This document shows positions 1 to 5,361 of a DNA stretch of 5,361 bases, piece after piece. The DNA is from Planctomycetia bacterium. Lineage in GTDB: Bacteria; Planctomycetota; Phycisphaerae; Phycisphaerales; SM1A02. The first letter of the stretch is position 1. The number at the start of each line of letters is the position of its first letter. The notes under the pieces were generated by a model, which was not told where the DNA came from, searched no databases, and saw only the letters and a program-made list of their open reading frames with translations. The stretch is taken from positions 1 through 5,361 of the forward strand of contig SYPI01000190.1 of assembly GCA_005804005.1 (NCBI GenBank). The letters run 5' to 3'. A program made the translations under genes and the position numbers.

Positions 1-1
1 G

Positions 2-271
2 CCGCAGGATGCCGCTGAAGCCCACGGAGAACTCCGCAAATGCCTCGGATTCCTCTATGATGCAGGACTCGCCGCACGGACCCGCATCATCTATGGCGGG
101 TCGTGCAACCCCGGTAACGCGCAGGAACTCTTCGCGCAGCCTGGGGTCGACGGCGGGCTGATCGGTGGCGCAAGCCTGAAGGCTTGCGACTTCGCTCAGA
201 TTGCCAAGTGCGCGGCCGAGAGTGGCCGCCGCAATCTCGGCTCGGCAGTGCCGCAGCAGGAAAGGAACTGA
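2..271 (+). CDS. tpiA: Triosephosphate isomerase, C-terminal part (5' end outside window)
   Basis: Triosephosphate isomerase interconverts dihydroxyacetone phosphate and glyceraldehyde 3-phosphate in the cytoplasm during glycolysis and gluconeogenesis. The window holds the last 89 codons plus the stop, in a frame whose first complete codon is at base 2. The family's C-terminal signature is clear: the phosphate-binding YGGS loop (IIYGGSCNPGNA), then ELFAQPGVDGGLIGGASLK, where the conserved Gly-Gly helps bind the phosphate. A Cys follows YGGS where many homologues have Val. The catalytic Lys, His and Glu would lie upstream and cannot be checked. The TGA stop at 269-271 directly abuts the secG ATG, so the two are probably co-transcribed. 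The tpiA-secG pairing is common in several bacterial phyla. The C-terminal extension after the last helix (RRNLGSAVPQQERN) is slightly longer than usual and has no known role. Confidence 0.95.
   Translation, partial: PQDAAEAHGELRKCLGFLYDAGLAARTRIIYGGSCNPGNAQELFAQPGVDGGLIGGASLKACDFAQIAKCAAESGRRNLGSAVPQQERN
262..266 (+). promoter_or_regulatory. Shine-Dalgarno site of secG
   Basis: AAGGA lies five bases before the secG ATG, inside the last codons of tpiA. It is the clearest ribosome-binding site in the operon and supports the start at 272. Most of the downstream genes lack a comparable site and probably rely on overlap with the preceding stop codon. Confidence 0.6.
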
Positions 272-823
272 ATGGACTGGCTCTTCTCGATTCTCACGGT
301 GATCTTCATTGTCGTCAGCATCGCTCTGGTGCTGATCATCCTCGTCCAGCGGCCGCAGGGCGGCGGGCTGGCCGCGGCCTTCGGCGGCGGCGGTGGGTCA
401 GACACGGCCTTTGGTGGCCGGACCGGTGACGCCCTGACCGTGGCAACAGTGACCGTATTCACCTTGTATCTGGCAGTGGCCATCGGGTTGAACATCATGG
501 ACAACTCGTCGCCTGCCAGTGATGAGCCGGTTCCGGAAGAAGAAGTGATTGAGCCCGGGCTGCTTCCGGCAGAGGGCGCCGCACCGGCTGTGACTCCCGC
601 CGCTGCGCCCGATGCGGCGCCCGCCGTAGTGCCGGCACCGACTCTTCCGACCAACCCGAACGCGGGACTGGTTCCAGTGCCGCAGAGTTCCCTGGTCGAT
701 ACCAAGCCAGCACCAGCACCAGCGCCAGCGCCAGCACCAGCACCAGCACCGAGTGCCGAGCCAGCCCCGGCCCCAACCCCGGCCCCCGCCCCGGCCCCAG
801 CCCCGGCCGTAACTGATCCATGA
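272..823 (+). CDS. secG: Preprotein translocase subunit SecG with long Ala/Pro-rich tail
   Basis: SecG is the small membrane subunit of the SecYEG channel and helps SecA-driven protein export. The first 80 residues show the full family layout. Membrane helix 1 spans about residues 3-25. A conserved loop follows, VQRPQGGGLAAAFGGGGG with DTAFGGR at 44-50. Membrane helix 2 spans about 56-76. Ordinary SecG proteins are roughly 70-120 residues, but this one has 183. The excess is an acidic stretch (residues 84-94) followed by a low-complexity Ala/Pro tail that ends in two blocks of Pro-Ala dipeptides (about 146-179). By known SecG topology both termini face the periplasm or outside, so the tail would be extracytoplasmic; that placement is inferred. 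The ATG is supported by a good Shine-Dalgarno site and immediate abutment to the tpiA stop. The stop overlaps the yicC start as ATGA. Confidence 0.92.
   Translation: MDWLFSILTVIFIVVSIALVLIILVQRPQGGGLAAAFGGGGGSDTAFGGRTGDALTVATVTVFTLYLAVAIGLNIMDNSSPASDEPVPEEEVIEPGLLPAEGAAPAVTPAAAPDAAPAVVPAPTLPTNPNAGLVPVPQSSLVDTKPAPAPAPAPAPAPAPSAEPAPAPTPAPAPAPAPAVTDP
707..748 (+). repeat. In-frame hexanucleotide repeat, CCAGCA/CCAGCG, 7 units
   Basis: Seven consecutive six-base units read CCA GCA or CCA GCG in the secG frame and encode seven Pro-Ala dipeptides. The unit order is A, A, G, G, A, A, A by third base of the Ala codon. Because the unit is six bases, gain or loss of a unit by slippage changes tail length without shifting frame. 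It differs in codon choice from the second Pro-Ala block downstream, which suggests the two blocks expanded separately. Confidence 0.85.
761..808 (+). repeat. In-frame CCSGCC-type repeat, 8 units; seven G-runs on the minus strand
   Basis: Eight six-base units, mostly CCG GCC or CCA GCC with one CCA ACC and one CCC GCC, encode the second Pro-Ala block of the SecG tail. Read on the minus strand, the tract contains seven runs of four or more G separated by one or two bases (plus-strand C-runs at 765-768, 771-774, 777-780, 783-787, 789-792, 795-798 and 801-804). That is more than enough for an intramolecular G-quadruplex on the template strand, with a possible i-motif on the coding strand. It ends 11 bases before the yicC start codon. 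The repeat is directly visible; any structure is inferred. Confidence 0.8.
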
Positions 824-1701
824 TTCGCTCGATGACAGGCTGCGCCGTGGCGACCGCCGAGGTTGGCACAACGCAGTATGCCGTCGAGTTGCGATCAGTG
901 AACGGGCGCCACTTCAAGGTCTCGCTGCGCGTGGCGGATGAACTGCTCGCTCTCGAGGGCGAACTGGAAGCGGCACTCGCCAAGCGCATCAATCGCGGCA
1001 GCGTGACGCTGTCGGCCCGATTCAGCCGTACCAATGCCAGCGGGGCCACGGCGGTCAACGCACCCGCGCTGCAGGAGTATGTCCGGCAGTTGCGCGCTGC
1101 GCTTGGCCCCGCCGCCGATCGCGTTGACCCGGCCCACCTGCTCAGTCTGCCCGGCGTGCTGGCCGCCAACGGTGCCCATGAACTGTGCGAGGCGGCGCGC
1201 GTTGTGCTGGTCCCGCTGGTGGATGAAGCGGCCAAGCGCCTGCTGGCCATGCGGGCCACGGAGGGGGCCGCACTGGCCGCCGACCTGGGCCAACACGCTG
1301 CCCACATGGCCGCCGCTCTGGAACGCATCGCCCAGCGCGCGCCGCTGGTGGTCAATGCCTATCGCGATCGGCTGCGGGTCAGAGTCAGCGCCATGCTGGC
1401 CGAACTCGGTGCCTCAGTGCAGGACACTGACTTGGTGCGCGAAGTGTCCATCTTTGCCGAGCGCTCGGACATTGCCGAAGAGATCTCGCGACTGCGTGGG
1501 CACCTCGAGCAGTTCTCTGGATTGCTCGATCCGGCCCGTCCCGATCCGGTCGGGCGAACCATCGACTTTCTGGCGCAGGAGATGCTGCGCGAAGCCAACA
1601 CTATCGCCAGCAAGTCCGCCGACTCCGAGATCAGCCGCGCCGTGGTCGAAGTGAAGACCGCGATCGACCGGATCAAAGAGCAGGCGCAGAATGCCGAGTG
1701 A
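820..1701 (+). CDS. yicC: YicC/YloC-family endoribonuclease
   Basis: Members of this family (YicC in E. coli, YloC in Bacillus subtilis) are cytoplasmic endoribonucleases linked to RNA turnover. At 293 residues this is the usual length and looks intact. The N-terminal domain opens with MIRSMTG (1-7) and continues with ELRSVNGRHFKV (23-34), both hallmark motifs. LSLPGVL (108-114) and the MRATEGAAL segment (144-152) match the middle region. The C-terminal DUF1732 region is strongly conserved: ERSDIAEEISRLRGHLEQF (214-232), then GRTIDFLAQEMLREANTIAS (245-264) and KSADSEIS (265-272). The ATG overlaps the secG stop as ATGA, with no Shine-Dalgarno site visible, which implies translational coupling. 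In many bacteria the next gene is gmk (guanylate kinase); here it is a phosphotransferase gene that overlaps the yicC 3' end by 11 bases. The family call is firm; RNA targets are unknown. Confidence 0.95.
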   Translation: MIRSMTGCAVATAEVGTTQYAVELRSVNGRHFKVSLRVADELLALEGELEAALAKRINRGSVTLSARFSRTNASGATAVNAPALQEYVRQLRAALGPAADRVDPAHLLSLPGVLAANGAHELCEAARVVLVPLVDEAAKRLLAMRATEGAALAADLGQHAAHMAAALERIAQRAPLVVNAYRDRLRVRVSAMLAELGASVQDTDLVREVSIFAERSDIAEEISRLRGHLEQFSGLLDPARPDPVGRTIDFLAQEMLREANTIASKSADSEISRAVVEVKTAIDRIKEQAQNAE

Positions 1702-2770
1702 GGTAGACCGGCCACGCTTCGAGCCGGCCGAGGCCGCCGAGGTGCTGGCCCAGTTCAATCTCAATAAGGTCACCAAGGTTCATGAGTACGAGCGGGGTTC
1801 CAGCCAGAGCCCGAAGTTGCTGGTGGAAGCGGATGGCCGGGCCTATGTCCTCAAGCGCCGGCTGATTCCCGGCAAGTCGCTGGAACGGGCCGCCTTCGCC
1901 CTGCAGGTCCATCAGGCCGCTGCTGCGGCCGGGGTACCGGTGGCTGCGGCGGTCAGCCTGCGCCACGGCCATCAGTTGGCGCTGCACCGCGGTGAGTCGA
2001 TGTACGAGATGTTCCGGTACATCCGGGGAGAACGCTATTCACTGCAGACTGAGCAGGCCGAGGCGGCCGGCGGGGTGCTGGCCCGGCTGCACCGCGGACT
2101 CCGCCCGCTGGGAGCGCCGCGGGCTGCCCGATTGCCTACCTACCACGATTGCGCGCTGGTACGCCGGGCGGTGCCGGAGGTGGCCGGAACCCTCGACCGG
2201 CTGGCCAGAGATTCACCGGCGAAGGCCCAGACGACACTCGGTCTCGAGGATCTACTCAGGCGCGTCCTGCGACAGTACGAAGAGTCGGCCGGAGTGGTCA
2301 CGAAAGCCAGCCCAATTGGTGAGGAGTGCATCCTGCATGGCGATTTTCATCCGGGCAACCTCCTCTATCGCGGCGCGGCGGTGCGCTGCATGTTGGATTT
2401 TGATGCTGCCCGACTCGGCCCGCCGTGGCACGATGTGGCCAACGCCATGCTGCAGTTTGCCTCAGCTCCGCGCGGCGCGGCTGATGCCAGCGCATGGGAT
2501 GCCAGCCTCCGCGAAGACCTGCTGCGCTCGGTGCTGACCGGCTACGCCCGTGAGGCAAACGGGGAACTGCACCGGCCCGCCCGCGGGGTCTTCGTCAGCC
2601 ACCTGATGATCGAGGCCTCAGTGACCGAGAGCATCATCCCGCTGGCGCGGCGCGGGCGGCTGGGGCAGTACGGGGCGGTGGATGTTCTCAGTTTTGTCGA
2701 TCGCCGCATCAACTGGCTGCTTGCCCACGCCGAATCAATCGCTAGGCTTGTAGCGGAAGTGGTGCGATGA
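1691..2770 (+). CDS. APH/choline kinase-fold phosphotransferase, substrate unknown
   Basis: This 359-residue protein has the aminoglycoside phosphotransferase/homoserine kinase II fold, a kinase-like family that transfers ATP phosphate to small molecules. The N-lobe contains YVLKRR (52-57), whose Lys55 is the likely ATP-contacting lysine. The catalytic loop is LHGDFHPGN (215-223), with predicted base Asp218 and metal ligand Asn223. The metal-binding DFD (236-238) follows, in the segment CMLDFDAARLGPPWHDVAN. The C-terminal half is helical. All core residues are present, so activity is likely. The family includes kinases for antibiotics, homoserine, choline and sugars, and sequence alone does not distinguish these. 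Nothing in the neighbourhood suggests antibiotic resistance. The gene begins 11 bases inside yicC and shares ATGA with the next gene, so it belongs to the operon. The upstream ribosome-binding signal is weak, which again suggests coupling. Confidence 0.88.
   Translation: MPSEVDRPRFEPAEAAEVLAQFNLNKVTKVHEYERGSSQSPKLLVEADGRAYVLKRRLIPGKSLERAAFALQVHQAAAAAGVPVAAAVSLRHGHQLALHRGESMYEMFRYIRGERYSLQTEQAEAAGGVLARLHRGLRPLGAPRAARLPTYHDCALVRRAVPEVAGTLDRLARDSPAKAQTTLGLEDLLRRVLRQYEESAGVVTKASPIGEECILHGDFHPGNLLYRGAAVRCMLDFDAARLGPPWHDVANAMLQFASAPRGAADASAWDASLREDLLRSVLTGYAREANGELHRPARGVFVSHLMIEASVTESIIPLARRGRLGQYGAVDVLSFVDRRINWLLAHAESIARLVAEVVR
2755..2759 (+). promoter_or_regulatory. Shine-Dalgarno-like site of the PDZ-protein gene
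   Basis: GGAAG lies seven bases before the ATG at 2767, within the last codons of the phosphotransferase gene. It favours this start over the in-frame ATG at 2794, which would remove most of the hydrophobic N-terminus. Confidence 0.4.
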
Positions 2771-3648
2771 TCATTGCTGCGGCCATCACCGGAATGATCC
2801 TCATGGCGCCGATGCAAGGCGCCAAGGGCATTGAGGTCCCGGGTGGGAAGAAGGTCGAACCGATGCGGCTCGCCCCGGCTCCCATCTTTCTCGGCAATGC
2901 CCGGCAGCAGGAAGATCGCCTGGAAAAGGTCCGCGCGGAACTGGAGTCGACTTGGGCACCAGCGGCCTTGGCCGGTGTGCAACTCGAGGGTCGAACTCTG
3001 GAACTGGTGGCGGAACTCGACGGCCCGCTGCTGGCAGCCCGCGCCGCCGCCACCGACGCTCTAGCCAGCCCGCAGACGCCCCTCGAACAGATTTTCGCCG
3101 CGCTGAGCAGGCTGACGCTCTCGGTGGAGCAACGCGAACGACTGCTGGAGGCTGCCCGTCGCCACATTCTGGAAGCGCCGCGCGGTGCGCTCGGAGTGCA
3201 GATGGAGCAGCCACTAGGCATCCGTCCCGGCATTCGACTGCGCGCAGTCATTCCCGGAATGCCCGCCATCAAAGTTCTTGAGCCGGGGGACTTCATCGAT
3301 GCCATTGACGATCAGCCGATAGCCAACCAGACCGATCTGGTCACCATCGTGCAGATGAAACGACCGGGTGAAGTTGTGCGGCTGAGCATTGCCCGGCCAG
3401 AGCACGATGAGCGCGGGAGGGAGAAGCACGACGCTGCCGGTCAGATCATTGAACGCCGTCTGGAAGTTGAAGTCACCCTCGGCGCGGCCAGCGATCTGGC
3501 CCGCGGTGATCGCCCCATGGTGGCGCGGCCATCGGAAGACCTGATCCGCGCCCAAGAGCAGGCGCTTAGGCAGGCTGCGGCCCTCTTCGGGGCGACGCCG
3601 GTCAACCTTGACCCGCCAGCGGCGCCAGATACCCCCGCAGCTCCCTAG
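2767..3648 (+). CDS. PDZ-domain protein with hydrophobic N-terminus, function unknown
   Basis: This 293-residue protein carries one recognisable PDZ domain at about residues 138-210. It starts with RGALGVQM and includes GIRLRAVIPGMPAIK and the typical LEPGDFIDAIDDQPI (171-185) followed by a helix and a VVRLSIAR strand. The closest PDZ style is that of HtrA/DegP and related periplasmic proteins, but no protease domain or catalytic Ser-His-Asp arrangement is present. A charged stretch (211-229) interrupts the end of the domain before a final strand, RRLEVEVTLG. The first 18 residues (MIIAAAITGMILMAPMQG) are hydrophobic and resemble a signal peptide or anchor, although no basic residue precedes them; export is therefore inferred. 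Residues 45-135 are helix-prone. The C-terminus is Pro/Ala-rich. The start shares ATGA with the phosphotransferase stop. The likely role is binding of peptides or protein tails; the partner is unknown. Confidence 0.75.
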   Translation: MIIAAAITGMILMAPMQGAKGIEVPGGKKVEPMRLAPAPIFLGNARQQEDRLEKVRAELESTWAPAALAGVQLEGRTLELVAELDGPLLAARAAATDALASPQTPLEQIFAALSRLTLSVEQRERLLEAARRHILEAPRGALGVQMEQPLGIRPGIRLRAVIPGMPAIKVLEPGDFIDAIDDQPIANQTDLVTIVQMKRPGEVVRLSIARPEHDERGREKHDAAGQIIERRLEVEVTLGAASDLARGDRPMVARPSEDLIRAQEQALRQAAALFGATPVNLDPPAAPDTPAAP

Positions 3649-3656
3649 GGGTTGCG
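3636..3656 (+). terminator. Candidate hairpin at the end of the operon, no U-tract
   Basis: In the plus-strand RNA, CGCAGCUCC can pair with GGGGUUGCG around a three-base CUA loop. This gives a nine-base-pair stem with two G-U wobbles that spans the PDZ gene stop codon. No run of U follows, so it is not a classical intrinsic terminator. It may serve as an RNA 3'-end stabiliser or an imperfect terminator between convergent genes. In the minus-strand transcript the two wobbles become A-C mismatches, so the hairpin would be weaker for the kinase gene transcript. Confidence 0.35.
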
Positions 3657-3661
3657 TCGAG

Positions 3662-4276
3662 TCAATCCAGCGGGTTGGGGAACGAAGCATCCAACAGCGG
3701 GGCCGCAGCGGTGAGGACGCGTGCAAGGACTGTGGCGGGCGAACCCACCGCGCCAATCTCATGCACCAGTGAAGCTGGAAAGCAGTCGAGTACAGGGCGA
3801 GTCTCAGCGCGGTAGACATCGAATCGGCGGCGGATGACCCGCTCGTCGGCGTCGTCGGTGCGGCCCTCGCGCAAGGCCCGGCGGCGCATGCGCTGCACCA
3901 TCTCGTCCTCGTTGGGGCAGATCAGGTGCAGTATTCCGAGTACCTCGATCATTCCCGCCAGCGCGGTGGCTTGTCCGGCGCTGCGCGGGATGCCATCGAG
4001 CAGCAGCAACTGAGCGCGCGGCAGGTAGCGGCCATCCCGTTCGCGCTGCTCCATGCTCTGTCGAAAGAGCTCCACGGTGAGACCATCGGGGACCAACTCG
4101 CCGCGCGCTGAGAGGTCGGCAAACTGCTTCCCCAGCACGCTCGATTTGTCGAGGGCGCGGAACAGGTCGCCGGTGGCTACATGATGGAATCCGGGGACCT
4201 GCGCCAGCAGTTTCCCCTGCGTTCCCTTGCCGGTGCCGGGGGCGCCAAAGAGCAGGATGGAACGGAGCGGCGGCAT
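3662..4276 (-). CDS. adk: Adenylate kinase-family nucleoside monophosphate kinase, short-LID type
   Basis: Adenylate kinase converts AMP and ATP to two ADP in the cytoplasm and keeps the adenylate pool balanced. This 204-residue protein has the family motifs in order. The P-loop GAPGTGKGTQ is at 11-20. TGDLFR (35-40) has the Arg that contacts the monophosphate. DGIPRS (94-99) corresponds to the usual DGFPRT. GRTDDADERVIRRRFDVYRAET (split over 138-159) is the lid and following helix. The lid is short, without the roughly 30-residue insertion or zinc-binding cysteines of long-form Adk. Two motif changes, Phe to Ile in DGIPRS and MLR to LFR in TGDLFR, make AMP specificity less certain; a UMP/CMP kinase-like role is possible. 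The gene stands alone, away from the secY/ribosomal-protein context where adk often lies. No strong Shine-Dalgarno site is seen before the ATG at 4276. Confidence 0.85.
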   Translation of the reverse strand: MPPLRSILLFGAPGTGKGTQGKLLAQVPGFHHVATGDLFRALDKSSVLGKQFADLSARGELVPDGLTVELFRQSMEQRERDGRYLPRAQLLLLDGIPRSAGQATALAGMIEVLGILHLICPNEDEMVQRMRRRALREGRTDDADERVIRRRFDVYRAETRPVLDCFPASLVHEIGAVGSPATVLARVLTAAAPLLDASFPNPLD

Positions 4277-4344
4277 CGGCAGGGGCCGGAAGTATCCCCC
4301 CAGATGCCGCCAGCGGCAAGCCGAGCGCCCCGTACCCTCTCCCC
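4277..4344. promoter_or_regulatory. Divergent intergenic spacer between adk and recJ
   Basis: These 68 bases separate two divergently transcribed genes and must hold promoter elements for both unless one is transcribed from within the other gene. It is GC-rich and contains no good -35/-10 pair. On the minus strand GATACT, 14 bases before the adk ATG, is a four-of-six match to TATAAT. On the plus strand TACCCT precedes recJ. I see no inverted repeat convincing enough to call an operator. Confidence 0.4.
4333..4338 (+). promoter_or_regulatory. Possible -10 element placing the recJ start at the transcript 5' end
   Basis: TACCCT fits a TANNNT pattern and ends six bases before the recJ ATG. If it is a real -10 element, transcription would begin at or next to the A of the start codon and the mRNA would be leaderless. 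This fits the absence of any Shine-Dalgarno sequence in the C-rich bases just upstream. No -35 element is apparent, so the call is weak. Confidence 0.2.
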
Positions 4345-5361
4345 ATGCCCGCCGACGAACGACCCTGGATTCGCCGCGGGGTGCCGGGCGCAGGCGGCAC
4401 GCTGCTTGACCGCCTGTTGGGATCCCGGGGGGTGACCAACGCCAATCGCAGCGAGTTCCTTGCGCCAGCGCTGAGCCAGTTACCCCGAATGGGCGGCCTG
4501 CCCGGCGCTACGGCAGTTGCGGGCCGGCTGGTGGAGGCGGTCCGCGCCTCGCGGCGCATCATCATCCACGGTGACTACGACGCGGACGGCGTGGCGGCCA
4601 CGGCGATCCTGCTGCGCATCGTTCGGGCCGTCGGCGGTGGCGACCGAGTGAGTTCTTACATTCCGCACCGTGTTGCCGACGGATACGGGGTGGCTGCCGA
4701 GACGCTGCGACGCCTGCGTGGCGAAGGTGTGGACACGGTAGTAACAGTTGATTGCGGGGTCACTTCGATCGCCGAGGCTGATCTAGCCCGCCAACTGGGG
4801 CTGGAGTATCTGGTCACCGATCATCATGAGCCGCAGCGCGATGCGAGTGGAACGGCGCTGATGCCACCGGCCGACGCGGTGTGCCACCCGTGTGCCAGTA
4901 GCTGGCGCGAAGAGTGCCCGCGGTGGCCACTGGCGCCCAATCCCTGCGGGGCTGGAGTTGCCTGGTGCGTGGCAGCCGAGTTTGCCCGGCAATGGTGTGG
5001 CAGCGAGCGCCTGCCGACACTACTGCAGACGCTGCTTACCCAGCTCACCGGTCTGGCGGCGTTGGGAACGATCGCGGATGTAGTGCCGCTGGTGGACCGC
5101 AACCGGGTGATCGCCGCAGTCGGCATGCGGGCGCTGGAGGCGGATGCATCCCCCGGACTGACCATGCTGCGGCGGATGATGATCCGTGACGGTGGTCGAC
5201 TCACATCGGAGCAGTTGGCTTTCCAACTGGCGCCAGCGATCAACGCCTGCGGTCGGATGGATCACGCCGACGATGCTGTTCGACTATTGGCACTGGACAG
5301 CAGCAGCGCTGGCGAGACGCGCGAACTGGCCCGCCGGTGCATTGAACTTAATGAATCCCGC
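4345..5361 (+). CDS. recJ: Single-stranded-DNA-specific exonuclease RecJ, N-terminal part (3' end outside window)
   Basis: RecJ is the cytoplasmic 5'-3' single-strand DNA exonuclease used in recombination and mismatch and base-excision repair. The 339 residues present cover most of the catalytic core. DHH-family metal motifs appear in order: HGDYDADGV (75-83), VDCGVT (135-140), DHH (159-161) and GTIADVVPL (241-249). The stretch LAFQLAPAINACGRMDHADDA (split over 291-311) matches the conserved RecJ segment near the end of the DHH core. The DHHA1 and OB-fold parts would lie beyond the window edge; full RecJ is usually above 550 residues. The ATG at 4345 gives a normal N-terminal lead of about 70 residues before motif I. 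A linker at 180-201 is unusually rich in Cys (180, 183, 191, 201) and slightly longer than in the RecJ proteins I recall. The reading frame is open to the last base, and all core motifs seen are intact. Confidence 0.93.
   Translation, partial: MPADERPWIRRGVPGAGGTLLDRLLGSRGVTNANRSEFLAPALSQLPRMGGLPGATAVAGRLVEAVRASRRIIIHGDYDADGVAATAILLRIVRAVGGGDRVSSYIPHRVADGYGVAAETLRRLRGEGVDTVVTVDCGVTSIAEADLARQLGLEYLVTDHHEPQRDASGTALMPPADAVCHPCASSWREECPRWPLAPNPCGAGVAWCVAAEFARQWCGSERLPTLLQTLLTQLTGLAALGTIADVVPLVDRNRVIAAVGMRALEADASPGLTMLRRMMIRDGGRLTSEQLAFQLAPAINACGRMDHADDAVRLLALDSSSAGETRELARRCIELNESR

Noticed and set aside
707..808. Possible CRISPR-like or intergenic tandem array
   Set aside because: The units are six bases, have no spacers, and stay in the secG frame as Pro-Ala codons, so this is a coding low-complexity repeat.
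495..1355. A 286-codon open frame on the minus strand opposite secG and yicC
   Set aside because: It is Ala/Ser/Arg-rich, resembles no family, and is antisense to well-conserved YicC motifs. Long shadow frames are expected in GC-rich DNA.
1691..2770. Antibiotic-resistance aminoglycoside kinase
   Set aside because: The fold matches, but the gene lies in a housekeeping operon without mobile elements, and the APH fold includes many metabolic kinases. A resistance call is unsupported.
2767..3648. HtrA/DegP-type serine protease
   Set aside because: Only the PDZ domain is present; there is no trypsin-like domain and no GNSGG-type catalytic motif.
3214..3819. A 201-codon minus-strand open frame opposite the PDZ gene and the end of adk
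   Set aside because: The overlapping PDZ and adk frames both carry recognisable motifs; this one has none.
3804..4565. A 253-codon minus-strand open frame over adk and the start of recJ
   Set aside because: It covers adk in another frame and runs antisense into recJ. Its low-complexity Arg/Pro/Ala composition and lack of any motif mark it as a shadow.

Overview
This is a GC-rich, gene-dense stretch of a bacterial chromosome carrying housekeeping genes. I see no mobile elements, RNA genes, CRISPR arrays or phage genes. The tpiA-secG-yicC order, the long Ala/Pro tail on SecG and the GC-rich coding all fit a member of Planctomycetota or a related phylum. That placement is an inference from gene order and protein style and is not secure.

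Positions 1-3648 (+ strand) read as one tightly packed operon. It holds the 3' end of tpiA (triosephosphate isomerase), secG (Sec translocon subunit with a long low-complexity tail), a yicC-family endoribonuclease gene, an APH-fold phosphotransferase of unknown substrate, and a PDZ-domain protein with a hydrophobic N-terminus. Every junction abuts or overlaps: tpiA stop and secG start touch, secG/yicC share ATGA, yicC/phosphotransferase overlap by 11 bases, and phosphotransferase/PDZ share ATGA. This arrangement suggests translational coupling along the whole unit. A 9-bp hairpin lies across the end of the PDZ gene and may help terminate the transcript.

Positions 3662-4276 (- strand) encode a short-LID adenylate kinase-family nucleoside monophosphate kinase. 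It converges on the PDZ gene with a 13-base gap. A 68-base divergent spacer (4277-4344) separates it from recJ (+ strand, from 4345), the single-strand-specific 5'-3' DNA exonuclease, which runs off the right edge.

The operon mixes central carbon metabolism (TpiA), protein export (SecG) and RNA turnover (YicC). The most open questions are the substrate of the phosphotransferase and the role of the PDZ protein, both fused by overlap to the conserved core. Other points of note are a seven-run G-rich tract on the minus strand inside the secG tail, a cysteine-rich linker in RecJ, and a possible leaderless recJ start. I did not find convincing evidence of a new multi-gene system.
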